DNA from: CAVZCK01 sp963798805 | GTDB taxonomy: Bacteria > Pseudomonadota > Alphaproteobacteria > Rhizobiales > Rhodomicrobiaceae | Direction of reading: 5' to 3' | Assembly (NCBI GenBank): GCA_963798805.1 | Contig: CAWCVC010000002.1 | Span: 620,001 to 684,000, forward strand | DNA: 64,000 bases | Part shown: one piece after another, positions 25,560-33,807 of the stretch | Layout of the letters: each line of letters begins with the position of its first letter | Numbering within the stretch: the stretch's first letter is position 1 | Notes under the pieces: generated by a model | Seen by the model: only the letters and a program-made list of their open reading frames with translations | Told to the model about the DNA's origin: nothing | The model's database searches: none | Translations under genes and position numbers: made by a program

Positions 25560-27263
25560 TCATGCGATATTGGCGGACAAATCGTCCGTAGCCAGAAAGA
25601 CGGGGAAGCCGACGAGACGGCAGATATACCCGCCCGTCTGCGGGCCGCCGCCGATTTCGATCCGGAGCGGCGCGTCCGGCGCGGGTTTGGTCGGAAAAAA
25701 TGGTCCGACGTCATGCCCCGACACGGGCGGCGCGCCGGTCACGCCGATGATCATTTCGCCGGTGGCGCTGTGGACGGCGAGGGCGCAGCGGCGCTTACCT
25801 TTCCAGGCGTCCGGCGGCAGCGGCGCGGTGGCGAGCCCGCCGCCGAGATCGGTGCCGAGCTCGCCTCTGGCGCTCAAATAGAGCAGGCGGGTCTTGCCGC
25901 TTGTCAGGATGTCGCGGTCGGCGCCTTTCAGCTCGGTGTCTCGCAGCTCGACAAGGAGCGTGAATTCGGCGGAGTCGAAAAGCTTCGCCAGAGGGCCGTC
26001 TGCTAGCAACGGCCGCCCGCTCGCTGAAGCACCGAGCCGAAGCCCTTTTGCGTCGAGCGGCAGCTCACGCGCTTCATCCTCGCGCCCAACGCGCAGAACC
26101 GATCGCGGCTCCGTCCCGCCGCTCGTCCGTGCACGGGCGAAATCGACATAAAGCGAGGCCGAAGCGCCGTCCCAATATCGGCGCAGCCGGGTGGGCTTGG
26201 TGCGCGAGCGGATGATCGCGGTCTGCTCGCGGATGCGCCCGTCCCTGGTCGGCTGCAGATTGAACATATAGTCATCGGGCCAGCGCGGCCCCCCCGCCCA
26301 GGCGGCGCTGCCGAGCCAGACGTCGGAATTGGCGGCCAGTTCGTCGCAGAGGTCCATCAGGGCGCGGGCGGAGACGGCGTCGCGCCCGGCATTATATTCG
26401 CCGAGAAAGGCGCGAAAGCCATGGCTACGCGCCCAGCTCTGAAACGGCTCGATGCGCTCCGAGCCGACCGTGCTCGAGACGGCGGAGGGATGGGTGCCTG
26501 ACGAGTCCCCGTCGAGATATTGATGCACCTCCAGCGCGACATTACCGAGCGGATCGCGCACGCCCTCCATGGCCGTGTTGCCGGCGCGGAACCAGGAGTG
26601 AGCGCCGGTATAGTCCGTTCCCGGAACGAGGATCAGGTTGCGCGCGCGTTGGGCGCGGATCGCGGCAATGGTGGCATTGGCGATTTCGAGCCATCGCGGC
26701 GCCTTGACCTCGGTCGGCTCGTTCATCAGCCCGAAGACGACCGTTTCGCGCGACTTGAAGACGTCCGAAAGCCGGCTCCAGAAATCGAGAAAGGCGCCGA
26801 GCGGGACTGCGTCGGAGCCGATAAGGTGATCGTGCCGCCAATTCTCGGCAGCGAGCCGCCGCTTGGCGTAATTATGCGGGTCCAGCACGACGGTGAGGCC
26901 GAGCACAGTTGCATGGTCGACGACGCTCTCAAGCCGCTTCAGTTCGGCTGGATTGAAAGGCGCTTTGAGTTCGCGCTGTAGGCGTTCCCATTTAAACGGG
27001 ATGCGCACCAGCGAAAAGCCGAGCCGGGCGTAATACTCGATGTTTTCCGGCGTCGGATAGAGATATTCGGTGCCGTGCCGACCGAGCAGCTTGCCGAATT
27101 CCGCGCCGGCCAGGTTGACGCCCCATTGCATGGGAGGAGTTGCGGGACGCATCGTGGCATCGGCGCGGTAGGGCGCGAGGTTCAGCGGCAACGCGGCGAG
27201 CGCCGCCGCTTTCAGCAGATCCCGCCGCGCGATGCCGGCTTTGAAACTGACACACTCGCTCAT
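25560..27263 (-). CDS. secreted GH5 glycoside hydrolase with C-terminal lectin-like domain
   Basis: 567 residues. The N-terminus carries an RR motif (GIARRDLLKAAALAALPLNLAPYRADA), a Tat-type signal. The catalytic barrel spans about residues 45-340: VRIPFKWERL, the acid/base Glu in VFGLMNEPTE and the nucleophile Glu in FRAFLGEYNAG, as in cellulase family GH5. The last ~200 residues (from about 360) are beta-rich with repeated hydrophobic strands and look like a LamG/concanavalin-type domain. It probably trims or processes the exopolysaccharide in the periplasm. The start overlaps the upstream GT4 stop by four bases. Confidence 0.85.
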   Translation of the reverse strand: MSECVSFKAGIARRDLLKAAALAALPLNLAPYRADATMRPATPPMQWGVNLAGAEFGKLLGRHGTEYLYPTPENIEYYARLGFSLVRIPFKWERLQRELKAPFNPAELKRLESVVDHATVLGLTVVLDPHNYAKRRLAAENWRHDHLIGSDAVPLGAFLDFWSRLSDVFKSRETVVFGLMNEPTEVKAPRWLEIANATIAAIRAQRARNLILVPGTDYTGAHSWFRAGNTAMEGVRDPLGNVALEVHQYLDGDSSGTHPSAVSSTVGSERIEPFQSWARSHGFRAFLGEYNAGRDAVSARALMDLCDELAANSDVWLGSAAWAGGPRWPDDYMFNLQPTRDGRIREQTAIIRSRTKPTRLRRYWDGASASLYVDFARARTSGGTEPRSVLRVGREDEARELPLDAKGLRLGASASGRPLLADGPLAKLFDSAEFTLLVELRDTELKGADRDILTSGKTRLLYLSARGELGTDLGGGLATAPLPPDAWKGKRRCALAVHSATGEMIIGVTGAPPVSGHDVGPFFPTKPAPDAPLRIEIGGGPQTGGYICRLVGFPVFLATDDLSANIA

Positions 27264-28309
27264 CTCCGTGCGCGCCTCTCAAGCTCCGAGAGGAAGGCGA
27301 GCGCCGCGTCCCGATCCGCCGCCGCGGCCTTGTTCCATCGCTCGATATTCGCCGCGCTATCGGCAGCTGCGCGCTCGCGCCAGGCCGGCGCGGCGATATG
27401 GGCGGCGATGGCTTGCGCCGAGGCTTCGGGATCGGCCGGCTCGATGAACAGCCCCGAGCGCTGCAGGACTTCGCGGAAGATCGGCTGGTCTGGCGCGGCG
27501 ATCTGCAAGCGGCCGAACTGCGCTTCGAGGAGCGGCAGGCAAAGCCCTTCATCATGCGAGGTGCAGAGCAGGAGATCGAAGCGCCCGATCACCTCGCGCG
27601 CCGCCTCGTCGGGGAGAAATCCGTGCAGCCTGACATTGACTTTGCGCGAAAGCCTGTCGAAATCGTCGCCCCAGCCTCGCCGGCCGATGATGTGAAGCTC
27701 GACCGGCCGCCCGGTCAGCCGCGCCAGCCGCTCGCAGATCTCCGCCGCCGCCGGAAAATTCTTTCGCGGCTCGACCGTGCCGATGGCGCCGATGACCAGT
27801 GGTTTATCATCCTCAGATGGCGGCGGTTCGCGCGGCGCGAGGCCGAAGACGTTTTCCGCACCGGGCCGGTAGAGAATGATGCGCGCATCCTGCCTGACCA
27901 AAGGCCGCAGCGCGGCTGCGGTCGTCTCCGAATTGGCCATGAAATATTTGAAACGCTTGAGCGTCAGGTGGAAATTCGGCGCCAGCCAATAACGGGCGGC
28001 GAGGTTCAGATCCGTCCGCCGCGTCAGCAGAAACACATCGTGCACATAAAGCACGGTACGGTCGCGCAAAAGGCCGAAGGCGGGAGAGGGCGGAAAGCCA
28101 GGAAAGATCCACACGCTGCCGCGCCGCGCGGCGGCTTTGGCCGGCAAAGCGAAGGTCTGCTGAAAGACGAGGCCGAGCCGCTTGCGCCGTGATCGCTCCG
28201 CCGAGACCTCCAGCGGCGCCAACGCGGACTTGGAGAACAGCGCCCGGGTGACCCGCTCGATCCCGGAGGCGCGCCGCCCGACATGCGTCTCGTCCACGAC
28301 GATGCTCAT
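27260..28309 (-). CDS. family 4 glycosyltransferase
   Basis: 349 residues. The GT-B C-terminal half is clear: VIGAIGTVEPRKNFPAAAEICERL, LHIIGRRGWGDDFDRLS and the nucleotide-sugar motif TSHDEGLCLPLLEAQFG. The N-terminus MSIVVDETHVGRRASGIERVTRALF matches a GT4 subgroup that acts early on short acceptors. Cytosolic, extends the EPS repeat unit. Stop overlaps the GH5 start; the OPX stop lies 10 bp upstream. Confidence 0.87.
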   Translation of the reverse strand: MSIVVDETHVGRRASGIERVTRALFSKSALAPLEVSAERSRRKRLGLVFQQTFALPAKAAARRGSVWIFPGFPPSPAFGLLRDRTVLYVHDVFLLTRRTDLNLAARYWLAPNFHLTLKRFKYFMANSETTAAALRPLVRQDARIILYRPGAENVFGLAPREPPPSEDDKPLVIGAIGTVEPRKNFPAAAEICERLARLTGRPVELHIIGRRGWGDDFDRLSRKVNVRLHGFLPDEAAREVIGRFDLLLCTSHDEGLCLPLLEAQFGRLQIAAPDQPIFREVLQRSGLFIEPADPEASAQAIAAHIAAPAWRERAAADSAANIERWNKAAAADRDAALAFLSELERRARR

Positions 28310-28318
28310 GCCACCGCC

Positions 28319-29590
28319 CTACTCGCTGGCGCTGGCTTGGGCGCGGCTTTGCGCAAGGCTGCCGGTCTCCCCGGAGGGGAGGTCCCGCCTCTCGACGGTG
28401 AGCACATCGCCGGGCAGCACTTCGGCGTTGCTGTCGGCCGAAACCGTTTGAACGCCGTCCCGCGTATGCCGCGCGATGGTGAATTTCGGCGCGTCATCCG
28501 GCTGGTTGACGGCGGCATACATGGCCGGCGCGGTCACTTCGGCCTCGACCAGCAGATTGCGGGAGGTCTTGAGCTGAGAGGCCGCCGCCTCGGCGTCGGC
28601 ACGCGCCTTTTGCAAATCGGTGTTGATCCGATTGGTCCGGGTGTTGAGCAGCTCGATCCGGCGCTGCTCGGTCTGACTGATATTCTGGCGCGCCCGCAAG
28701 ATCGTGGCTTGCAGACCCTCGATCGCGCTCTCGATCTGCGCTTCGGTGCGCTCGGCTTCGAGCTGGCGCGGCAGCACGGCAAGACCCTTCTCCGCCAGCG
28801 ATCTGATGCCCGACAGCTCCTTCTGCGCGGATGTGAGCTGATGCTTCTGGCTGTTGATCTGCTCCTTGATGGTATCGATCTCCTGCTCGTAAAGCTTGAT
28901 GTAGTGGTCGAGCGTCTGCAGCGTCTTATTGAGCCCGTCATTGTTCGCCGCCATGATCGCGTTCTCCTCCTCGATCAGCACGCGGTCGGGAGAGCTGGCC
29001 GAGCTATCGAGCGTTTTCGGAAAATCGATGGATGTGGCGTTTTTCTGCTCGGCTTCGAGACGGGCGATGCGCGCGGCGAACTGCTTGATTTCGCGAGAGC
29101 GGACGAGAATGTCGCCGCGTGCCGAGATAGCATCGCGTTCGAAGCGGAAGGCCGTATCGACCGGCCGGTAATAGCCGCCGGCGATGCTGATCGCCTGTAG
29201 CACGGTGAGGCCGGGGCGGTAAGGATATTCGCCCGGCTTGGCCACGTCGCCCATGACGAAGAACGGGCGAAAAGCCACGATCTCGACAGTGGCGCTCGGC
29301 TCGGCATCCATTTTCGCTGCCACGCGCAGGCGGTCCGAGATCGCCTTGGCCAGCTCGCGCGTGGTGATGCCGCCGGCCTTCAGCTCGCCGACGATCGGCA
29401 GCGAAACCGTCTCGGCGGGGCTCACGAAATATTCACCGGAGAGATCGGGCCATTCATGCACCTTGATGCGCAGCTTGTCGCCGATGCCGAGCTTGTAATC
29501 GGCAGCCCATGCGCCCGGCGCCGCAATTGCTAGCGCCAGCGCTACTAAGAGAAAGGCTGCCAGCCATGATTTCAGCTTAGACATTTTCAT
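28319..29590 (-). CDS. ExoF-like polysaccharide export protein with long coiled coil
   Basis: 423 residues from the ATG at 29590 (GGGGGCGA upstream). A signal peptide (LKSWLAAFLLVALALAIAAPGAWA) is followed by the poly-export domain YKLGIGDKLRIKVHEWPDLSGEYFVSP and an SLBB-type stretch PFFVMGDVAKPGEYPYRPGLTVLQAISIAGG. Residues ~185-375 form a long heptad-rich coiled coil, then a beta domain ending in DVLTVERRDLPSG. Length and layout match ExoF of Sinorhizobium (about 420 residues). No lipobox Cys is seen. It forms the outer-membrane or periplasmic export channel; the coiled coil is absent from its partner co-polymerase next door. Confidence 0.87.
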   Translation of the reverse strand: MKMSKLKSWLAAFLLVALALAIAAPGAWAADYKLGIGDKLRIKVHEWPDLSGEYFVSPAETVSLPIVGELKAGGITTRELAKAISDRLRVAAKMDAEPSATVEIVAFRPFFVMGDVAKPGEYPYRPGLTVLQAISIAGGYYRPVDTAFRFERDAISARGDILVRSREIKQFAARIARLEAEQKNATSIDFPKTLDSSASSPDRVLIEEENAIMAANNDGLNKTLQTLDHYIKLYEQEIDTIKEQINSQKHQLTSAQKELSGIRSLAEKGLAVLPRQLEAERTEAQIESAIEGLQATILRARQNISQTEQRRIELLNTRTNRINTDLQKARADAEAAASQLKTSRNLLVEAEVTAPAMYAAVNQPDDAPKFTIARHTRDGVQTVSADSNAEVLPGDVLTVERRDLPSGETGSLAQSRAQASASE

Positions 29591-31385
29591 TCGCCCCCTG
29601 GTGAACAGATCCCGCATTGACCCTGGCCGGCAGAACCTCGCGCAGGGTGGCGCCGCCGGCAGCAGGCATCGGCCGCAAGGGCTCGGCTGTCTCCGGCGGC
29701 TCCGGGCGCGGCGCCGGACTGGCGCCCTTCGGAACGGCCGGGCGTTCCTCGTTGCTGACATAATCGGAGTAGTCGGCTCCGCCGATCAGATCGCCGCCGT
29801 CCAGCGCTCCGGGGTCGACCTTGTTCAACACGGCCCCGGCAAGCTTCCTGCGCGCGGCGCCCGCCTTGGCCAGGATCGCCCCAAGCTCCTCGTCGGTGCA
29901 GCGGCCCCATTCGACGACGAGCAGGATCCTGTCGAGCAGATGCGCCAGCTCATGCACGTCCGAAGCCGGCGCGAGCGGCGGCAGATCGACGAAGATGACG
30001 TCGTAATGGGATTTGAGACGGGCGAGGAATTTTTCAGTGGCTCTGGCGGCCGGTCCGCCGCCGCCGTTCGCCAGGGGACCCGTAACGCCGGGCAGGAAAT
30101 GCATGGGCGTCAGCCGATCGGCGAGAATGATCTGGCCGAGAGAGGCGCCGGCGAGCGCGTCAGGCAGCCCGCGCGTGGCATGAGGAGCGAGTTGCTTCGT
30201 CAGCGCCGAATTGTACTGCGCGGCATCGATGAGCAGCACCTTCTGGCCGGAGAGGGCGGCAAGGCGCGCAAGATTGGCGGCGATGACGGTCTTGCCTTCG
30301 CCGGGCAGCGCCGAAGTGATACCGATGGTGACCGGCGCGGAAAACCGCTCGCCGAGCAGTGCCGCCCGCGTTCGCCGCAAGCCATGCGCAAAGAGCGAGC
30401 GCGGCCTCTCGGCGGCCCAGTCCAGCAACGGGGCGCTTGCCACCTCGCCGCCGCGCGGCGCTGATGCAGACTTTACCCGTTTCCACCAGCCTTTCGGCCC
30501 CTGACCGGCGCCGATGATGGAGAGTGCGTCGAAGCATGCAATCTGAGTTGCCGCCTGCACCGCTTCCCGCGTCCTCAGTTTTCGGCTGAACATGTCGCGC
30601 AGGATGGCGATCGCGGCTCCGATCGTCAGACCGCAGAATGCGGCAAAGGCCAGGACGATCAGCGCGCGCGGACCGTCCGGCTCGAGGGGCACGGTCGCGG
30701 GGCTGAGGACACGCGCGGTGGTGCCCAGATTCTGCAAGCGATTTCGGAGCCATCCGCTCGCCGACTGTGCGACGCTGGCATTGCTGGCCTCCAGGTCCTT
30801 GAGATAGGCCGCGACGATGCTGTTGGCGATCGCCGCCGCAAGCTGCGGGTCGCTCACCGTCATGCGGATCTCGATCGCGTAGCTCTGGCCGATCTGGTCG
30901 ACGAAGAGCCGCCTCTCGAAAATGCTCAGCGCTCTGCGCAATTCGCGGCTGTCGCGGGAGGGCGGCGGCTTGACGCCGCTCTCTGCGGCAACCGGCTGGG
31001 GGGGCGGCGTGGCATCTCTATCAGGCCGGGCGAAGTCGGGATATTTCAGCAGATCGAGCTGCTTGATCACCTGGCGCGCGATATTCTCCGAGCGGAGGAT
31101 TTCCACCTGACTCTGCATGAGCTGGGTGTTGAGGGAGGAGACCGAATAGATCGCATCCTGCTGATTGAGCGCCAGGACGCGATTATCGATCAGAACGCGC
31201 GCATTGGCGGTGTAAGCGCCGGGCCGCCAGGCCAGATACGCGCCGGCGAGCGCCAGGACGGCGAGCGTGACCGCGAAGATCAGCTTTTTGTGCCGCCGGA
31301 CCGAAGCCCAGCCGAGACGGCTGATCCGGACCAGGTCATCGAGTTCCTCGCGGCGGCCGGCGGCAATTGCATTGGTCTTGGACAC
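29577..31385 (-). CDS. polysaccharide co-polymerase / BY-kinase-like protein, short form
   Basis: 602 residues. Two membrane helices (about 35-53 and 240-262) flank a Wzz-type periplasmic domain (ANARVLIDNRVLALN, MQSQVEILRSENIARQVI). The typical ~150-residue coiled coil between GWLRNRLQNLG and the TVPLEPDGP motif is missing. The cytosolic part has Walker A SALPGEGKTVIAANLA (358-366), but the Walker A' reads LLIDAAQYN, with the second Asp replaced by Ala, and Walker B reads VIFVDLPP. Few Tyr are found at the C-terminus (YSDYV only). It regulates EPS chain length together with ExoF-like OPX. Whether it still autophosphorylates is doubtful. Confidence 0.85.
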   Translation of the reverse strand: MSKTNAIAAGRREELDDLVRISRLGWASVRRHKKLIFAVTLAVLALAGAYLAWRPGAYTANARVLIDNRVLALNQQDAIYSVSSLNTQLMQSQVEILRSENIARQVIKQLDLLKYPDFARPDRDATPPPQPVAAESGVKPPPSRDSRELRRALSIFERRLFVDQIGQSYAIEIRMTVSDPQLAAAIANSIVAAYLKDLEASNASVAQSASGWLRNRLQNLGTTARVLSPATVPLEPDGPRALIVLAFAAFCGLTIGAAIAILRDMFSRKLRTREAVQAATQIACFDALSIIGAGQGPKGWWKRVKSASAPRGGEVASAPLLDWAAERPRSLFAHGLRRTRAALLGERFSAPVTIGITSALPGEGKTVIAANLARLAALSGQKVLLIDAAQYNSALTKQLAPHATRGLPDALAGASLGQIILADRLTPMHFLPGVTGPLANGGGGPAARATEKFLARLKSHYDVIFVDLPPLAPASDVHELAHLLDRILLVVEWGRCTDEELGAILAKAGAARRKLAGAVLNKVDPGALDGGDLIGGADYSDYVSNEERPAVPKGASPAPRPEPPETAEPLRPMPAAGGATLREVLPARVNAGSVHQGANENV

Positions 31386-31421
31386 ATTCAGCTCCTATCG
31401 GTGTCAATCGCTCGTGCTGAA

Positions 31422-32126
31422 TTAAAAGGCGTTGCCCCCAAAGAGCGCCGCGGGTGTGCGCAGGAGGAGTATGATGTCGGTCATCGGCGACCAGGCGCGG
31501 ATATAGGCAATGTCATGGGCGACGCGGCCGACAATGGCGTCGAGACTATCCGTCGGGCCGCGATAGCCGCTGACCTGAGCGAGACCGGTGACGCCGGGCC
31601 GCACCAGGTGCCGCAAGGCATAGTTCGGGATGATCTCGCGGTAATAGTCGTCCATCGCCAGCGCATGCGGGCGGGGACCGACGAGCGACATCGCGCCGGA
31701 GAGCACGTTGAGGAGCTGTGGCAGCTCGTCGAGACTCGATTTGCGCAGCCATGCGCCGATCGGGGTGACGCGCGAATCTTGCCGGGACGCCTGCTGGAAC
31801 GGGCCTTCCTCGGTCACCCGCATGGTCCGGAATTTCAAAATACGAAAGATCCGGCCTCCGCCGCCGTAGCGGCGTTGGCGGAACAGGATCGGTCCAGGGG
31901 AGGTCGCTTTGATCGCCAGGGCGATGACGATGAGCGCCGGCAGCAGAAACAGGATGAGCGCAGCCGCGATGGCGATGTCCAGTCCGCGTTTACAGACCGA
32001 ATCGTTGATCAGCCGGGACTGGGCCTCCAGGAGGCTGAATTCATCTCGCCGGATAAGCCGGAATCGCGTCGCACTCTCGCTGCCGTGGTGGGCTGGCGCG
32101 AACCGCAAAGAGGTCTCAAATTTCAT
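31422..32126 (-). CDS. ExoY-like undecaprenyl-phosphate sugar transferase
   Basis: 234 residues. One N-terminal membrane helix (GLDIAIAAALILFLLPALIVIAL) precedes the catalytic domain: SPGPILFRQRR, FRILKFRTMR, SLDELPQLLNVLSGAMSLVGPRP and RPGVTGLAQVSGYRG. This is the monotopic PGT family that moves a sugar-1-phosphate (Gal-1-P in ExoY) to undecaprenyl phosphate, the first step of the EPS repeat unit. First gene of the minus-strand arm; its promoter must lie in 32127-32583. Confidence 0.92.
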   Translation of the reverse strand: MKFETSLRFAPAHHGSESATRFRLIRRDEFSLLEAQSRLINDSVCKRGLDIAIAAALILFLLPALIVIALAIKATSPGPILFRQRRYGGGGRIFRILKFRTMRVTEEGPFQQASRQDSRVTPIGAWLRKSSLDELPQLLNVLSGAMSLVGPRPHALAMDDYYREIIPNYALRHLVRPGVTGLAQVSGYRGPTDSLDAIVGRVAHDIAYIRAWSPMTDIILLLRTPAALFGGNAF

Positions 32127-32583
32127 TTCACACCCCGAAAACGCGCTGGTAACGTCGTTGGTGGCAGGTGCGGCTGGCGCCGTGCTCAGGTTGGGTCTGG
32201 AATAGGTGATGCTCGGGTCAAATCAGCCTCACGATCTCGTTTCCGATACTCGTCATCGTGCCCACGATCGCGGCGTTTCCGAAGAACGCGACACCCGCCT
32301 CCGCCTGAGCTACAGGCGCCGGGCTATTGTTCTTGTAGTTCTGTTCTGTGCTGCGGTGTGGTTCGCAGTTCTGTTCTATGTCTTATGATCTAGATCTTCC
32401 GATCTGCCTCCCCGTGATGGTAAGTTTTCTCAGCGCCTTGTGAGCGCAATTGCCACTCTGAACGACGCATCCGAGCCACCAGTTCCCGTGTTTTTTTAAA
32501 ATCTCTTTCGCACCGCAACCTTTTTGTGCGGTGCAGAGTTTGCGAAGGGACGGGTCCAACTCCAACCTTCGCGGAGATCGGCG
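32127..32583. other. divergent intergenic region of the EPS locus
   Basis: 457 bp between the ExoY-like gene (minus) and the GT4 gene (plus), so it must carry both promoters. It contains a run of seven T (32491-32497) and an 8-bp hairpin at 32510-32534. A 60-codon frame at 32206-32388 with a hydrophobic end (VLVVLFCAAVWFAVLFYVL) arises from a GTTCTGTT-type repeat; I do not call it a gene. No recognisable operator is seen. Confidence 0.5.
32510..32534. promoter_or_regulatory. 8-bp hairpin upstream of EPS plus arm
   Basis: GCACCGCA (32510-32517) pairs with TGCGGTGC (32527-32534) around a T-rich 9-nt loop, 50 bases before the GT4 start and just after a T7 run. It could be a 5' UTR structure or a regulator site; nothing in sequence decides. 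Confidence 0.35.
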
Positions 32584-33807
32584 ATGCCGGTCGTCTCTCA
32601 TGCCCGACGGATGATCCATCCGCTTGCCAGAGGCGTGCGGCGGCGGCTGCTGCCGCGGCTCATGCCGCCTTCAAGCGGCGGAGCGCTCGCAAATGGCAGC
32701 GACGGCGTCCGCGTCATCGGACTGATGTCGTCGGCATCCGGGCTCGGAAATTCGGCGCGGCTCTGCGTCGAACGGCTTGCGGCGAGCGGCTTTTCGGTGT
32801 CGGCGGCCGATGTCGCGCCGCTCTTCGGGGCTAGCGACGGTATCGTCTATCCCCTATCGAACGGGACGTCGGCCGACGACGCCATCGCACTCTATCACCT
32901 CAACCCGCCGAAATTGCTGCCGGGCATCATGCGCGCGGGGATTCGGCAGTATTACCGCACTTACAATATCGGCTATTGGGCCTGGGAGCTGGAGAGGCTG
33001 CCGGACGAGTGGGTGAATGCGATCCGCTATGTCGACGCCGTTTTCGTGCCATCGGAGTTCTGCCGTGCGGCGATCCGCCGCTACACCGACAAGCCGGTTT
33101 GCGTCGTGCCGCATCCGCTCAACCCGGATCTGGCGGTTCCTCCTCGTCGGAGGAACGGAGGCGAGCGCTTCGCCGTGCTCGCGATGCTGAATTTCGGCTC
33201 GTCCTTCGAGCGCAAGAATCCGTATGCGGCGCTTCGGGCCTTCAAGCTGGCTTTCGGCTCCGATCCCACTGCGCGGCTGATCTTCAAGACCAGCGGCGGC
33301 CAGCGCTATCCGCAGGAGTTCGAAAGCCTGCGCGCGGTGGCGGGGGACATGTCGAATGTCGAAATCATTGACGAGGTCTGGCCGCCGGAAAAGCTCATGC
33401 AGCTTTACCGCAATGTCGACGTCCATCTGTCGCTGCACCGCTCGGAAGGATACGGCCTCACCATCGCAGAGGCGATGATGATGGAATGCCCGGCGGTGGT
33501 TACGGCCTGGTCCGGCAATATGGATTTCTGCGGCGAGGATACAGCATTCCTCGTCAGCCACCAACTCATCGATTTCCGTGACGGCGATCCCTCTTATGAG
33601 GGCGTCGGCGAGGCGCGCTGGGCCGATCCGGACGTGGAGCAAGCGGCGCGTTGCCTGCGGCTGCTGCGAAAGGAGCCGGAACTCGGCCGCAGGAAGGCGG
33701 TCGCCGCGCGCCGTGCGCTGATCGATCACACCACATCGCATTCTTACGAGGCGGCGTTGCGGTCGCTTTTCGAAGCCGGCGAAGCCCGCACGGAGGCGCG
33801 CGCATGA
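32584..33807 (+). CDS. family 4 glycosyltransferase (EPS)
   Basis: 407 residues from the ATG at 32584, with GGAG seven bases upstream; a longer frame from 32524 was rejected. The GT-B fold is clear: VRVIGLMSSASGLGNSARLCVERL, IGYWAWELERLPDEW, FVPSEFCRAAI, VVPHPLNP and the nucleotide-sugar motif LSLHRSEGYGLTIAEAMMMECPAV. Similar proteins add mannose or glucose to EPS. First gene of the plus-strand arm; its stop overlaps the next start (ATGA). Confidence 0.88.
   Translation: MPVVSHARRMIHPLARGVRRRLLPRLMPPSSGGALANGSDGVRVIGLMSSASGLGNSARLCVERLAASGFSVSAADVAPLFGASDGIVYPLSNGTSADDAIALYHLNPPKLLPGIMRAGIRQYYRTYNIGYWAWELERLPDEWVNAIRYVDAVFVPSEFCRAAIRRYTDKPVCVVPHPLNPDLAVPPRRRNGGERFAVLAMLNFGSSFERKNPYAALRAFKLAFGSDPTARLIFKTSGGQRYPQEFESLRAVAGDMSNVEIIDEVWPPEKLMQLYRNVDVHLSLHRSEGYGLTIAEAMMMECPAVVTAWSGNMDFCGEDTAFLVSHQLIDFRDGDPSYEGVGEARWADPDVEQAARCLRLLRKEPELGRRKAVAARRALIDHTTSHSYEAALRSLFEAGEARTEARA

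Noticed and set aside
24123..26006. 627-codon plus-strand frame opposite flippase and GH5
   Set aside because: Composition (Gly/Asp/Glu/Arg low complexity) and lack of motifs show it is a shadow of the minus-strand genes.
32206..32388. 60-codon frame with a hydrophobic C-terminus upstream of the EPS plus arm
   Set aside because: The hydrophobic part comes from a short GTTCTG-type repeat, there is no clear ribosome site, and the N-terminal half is not protein-like.
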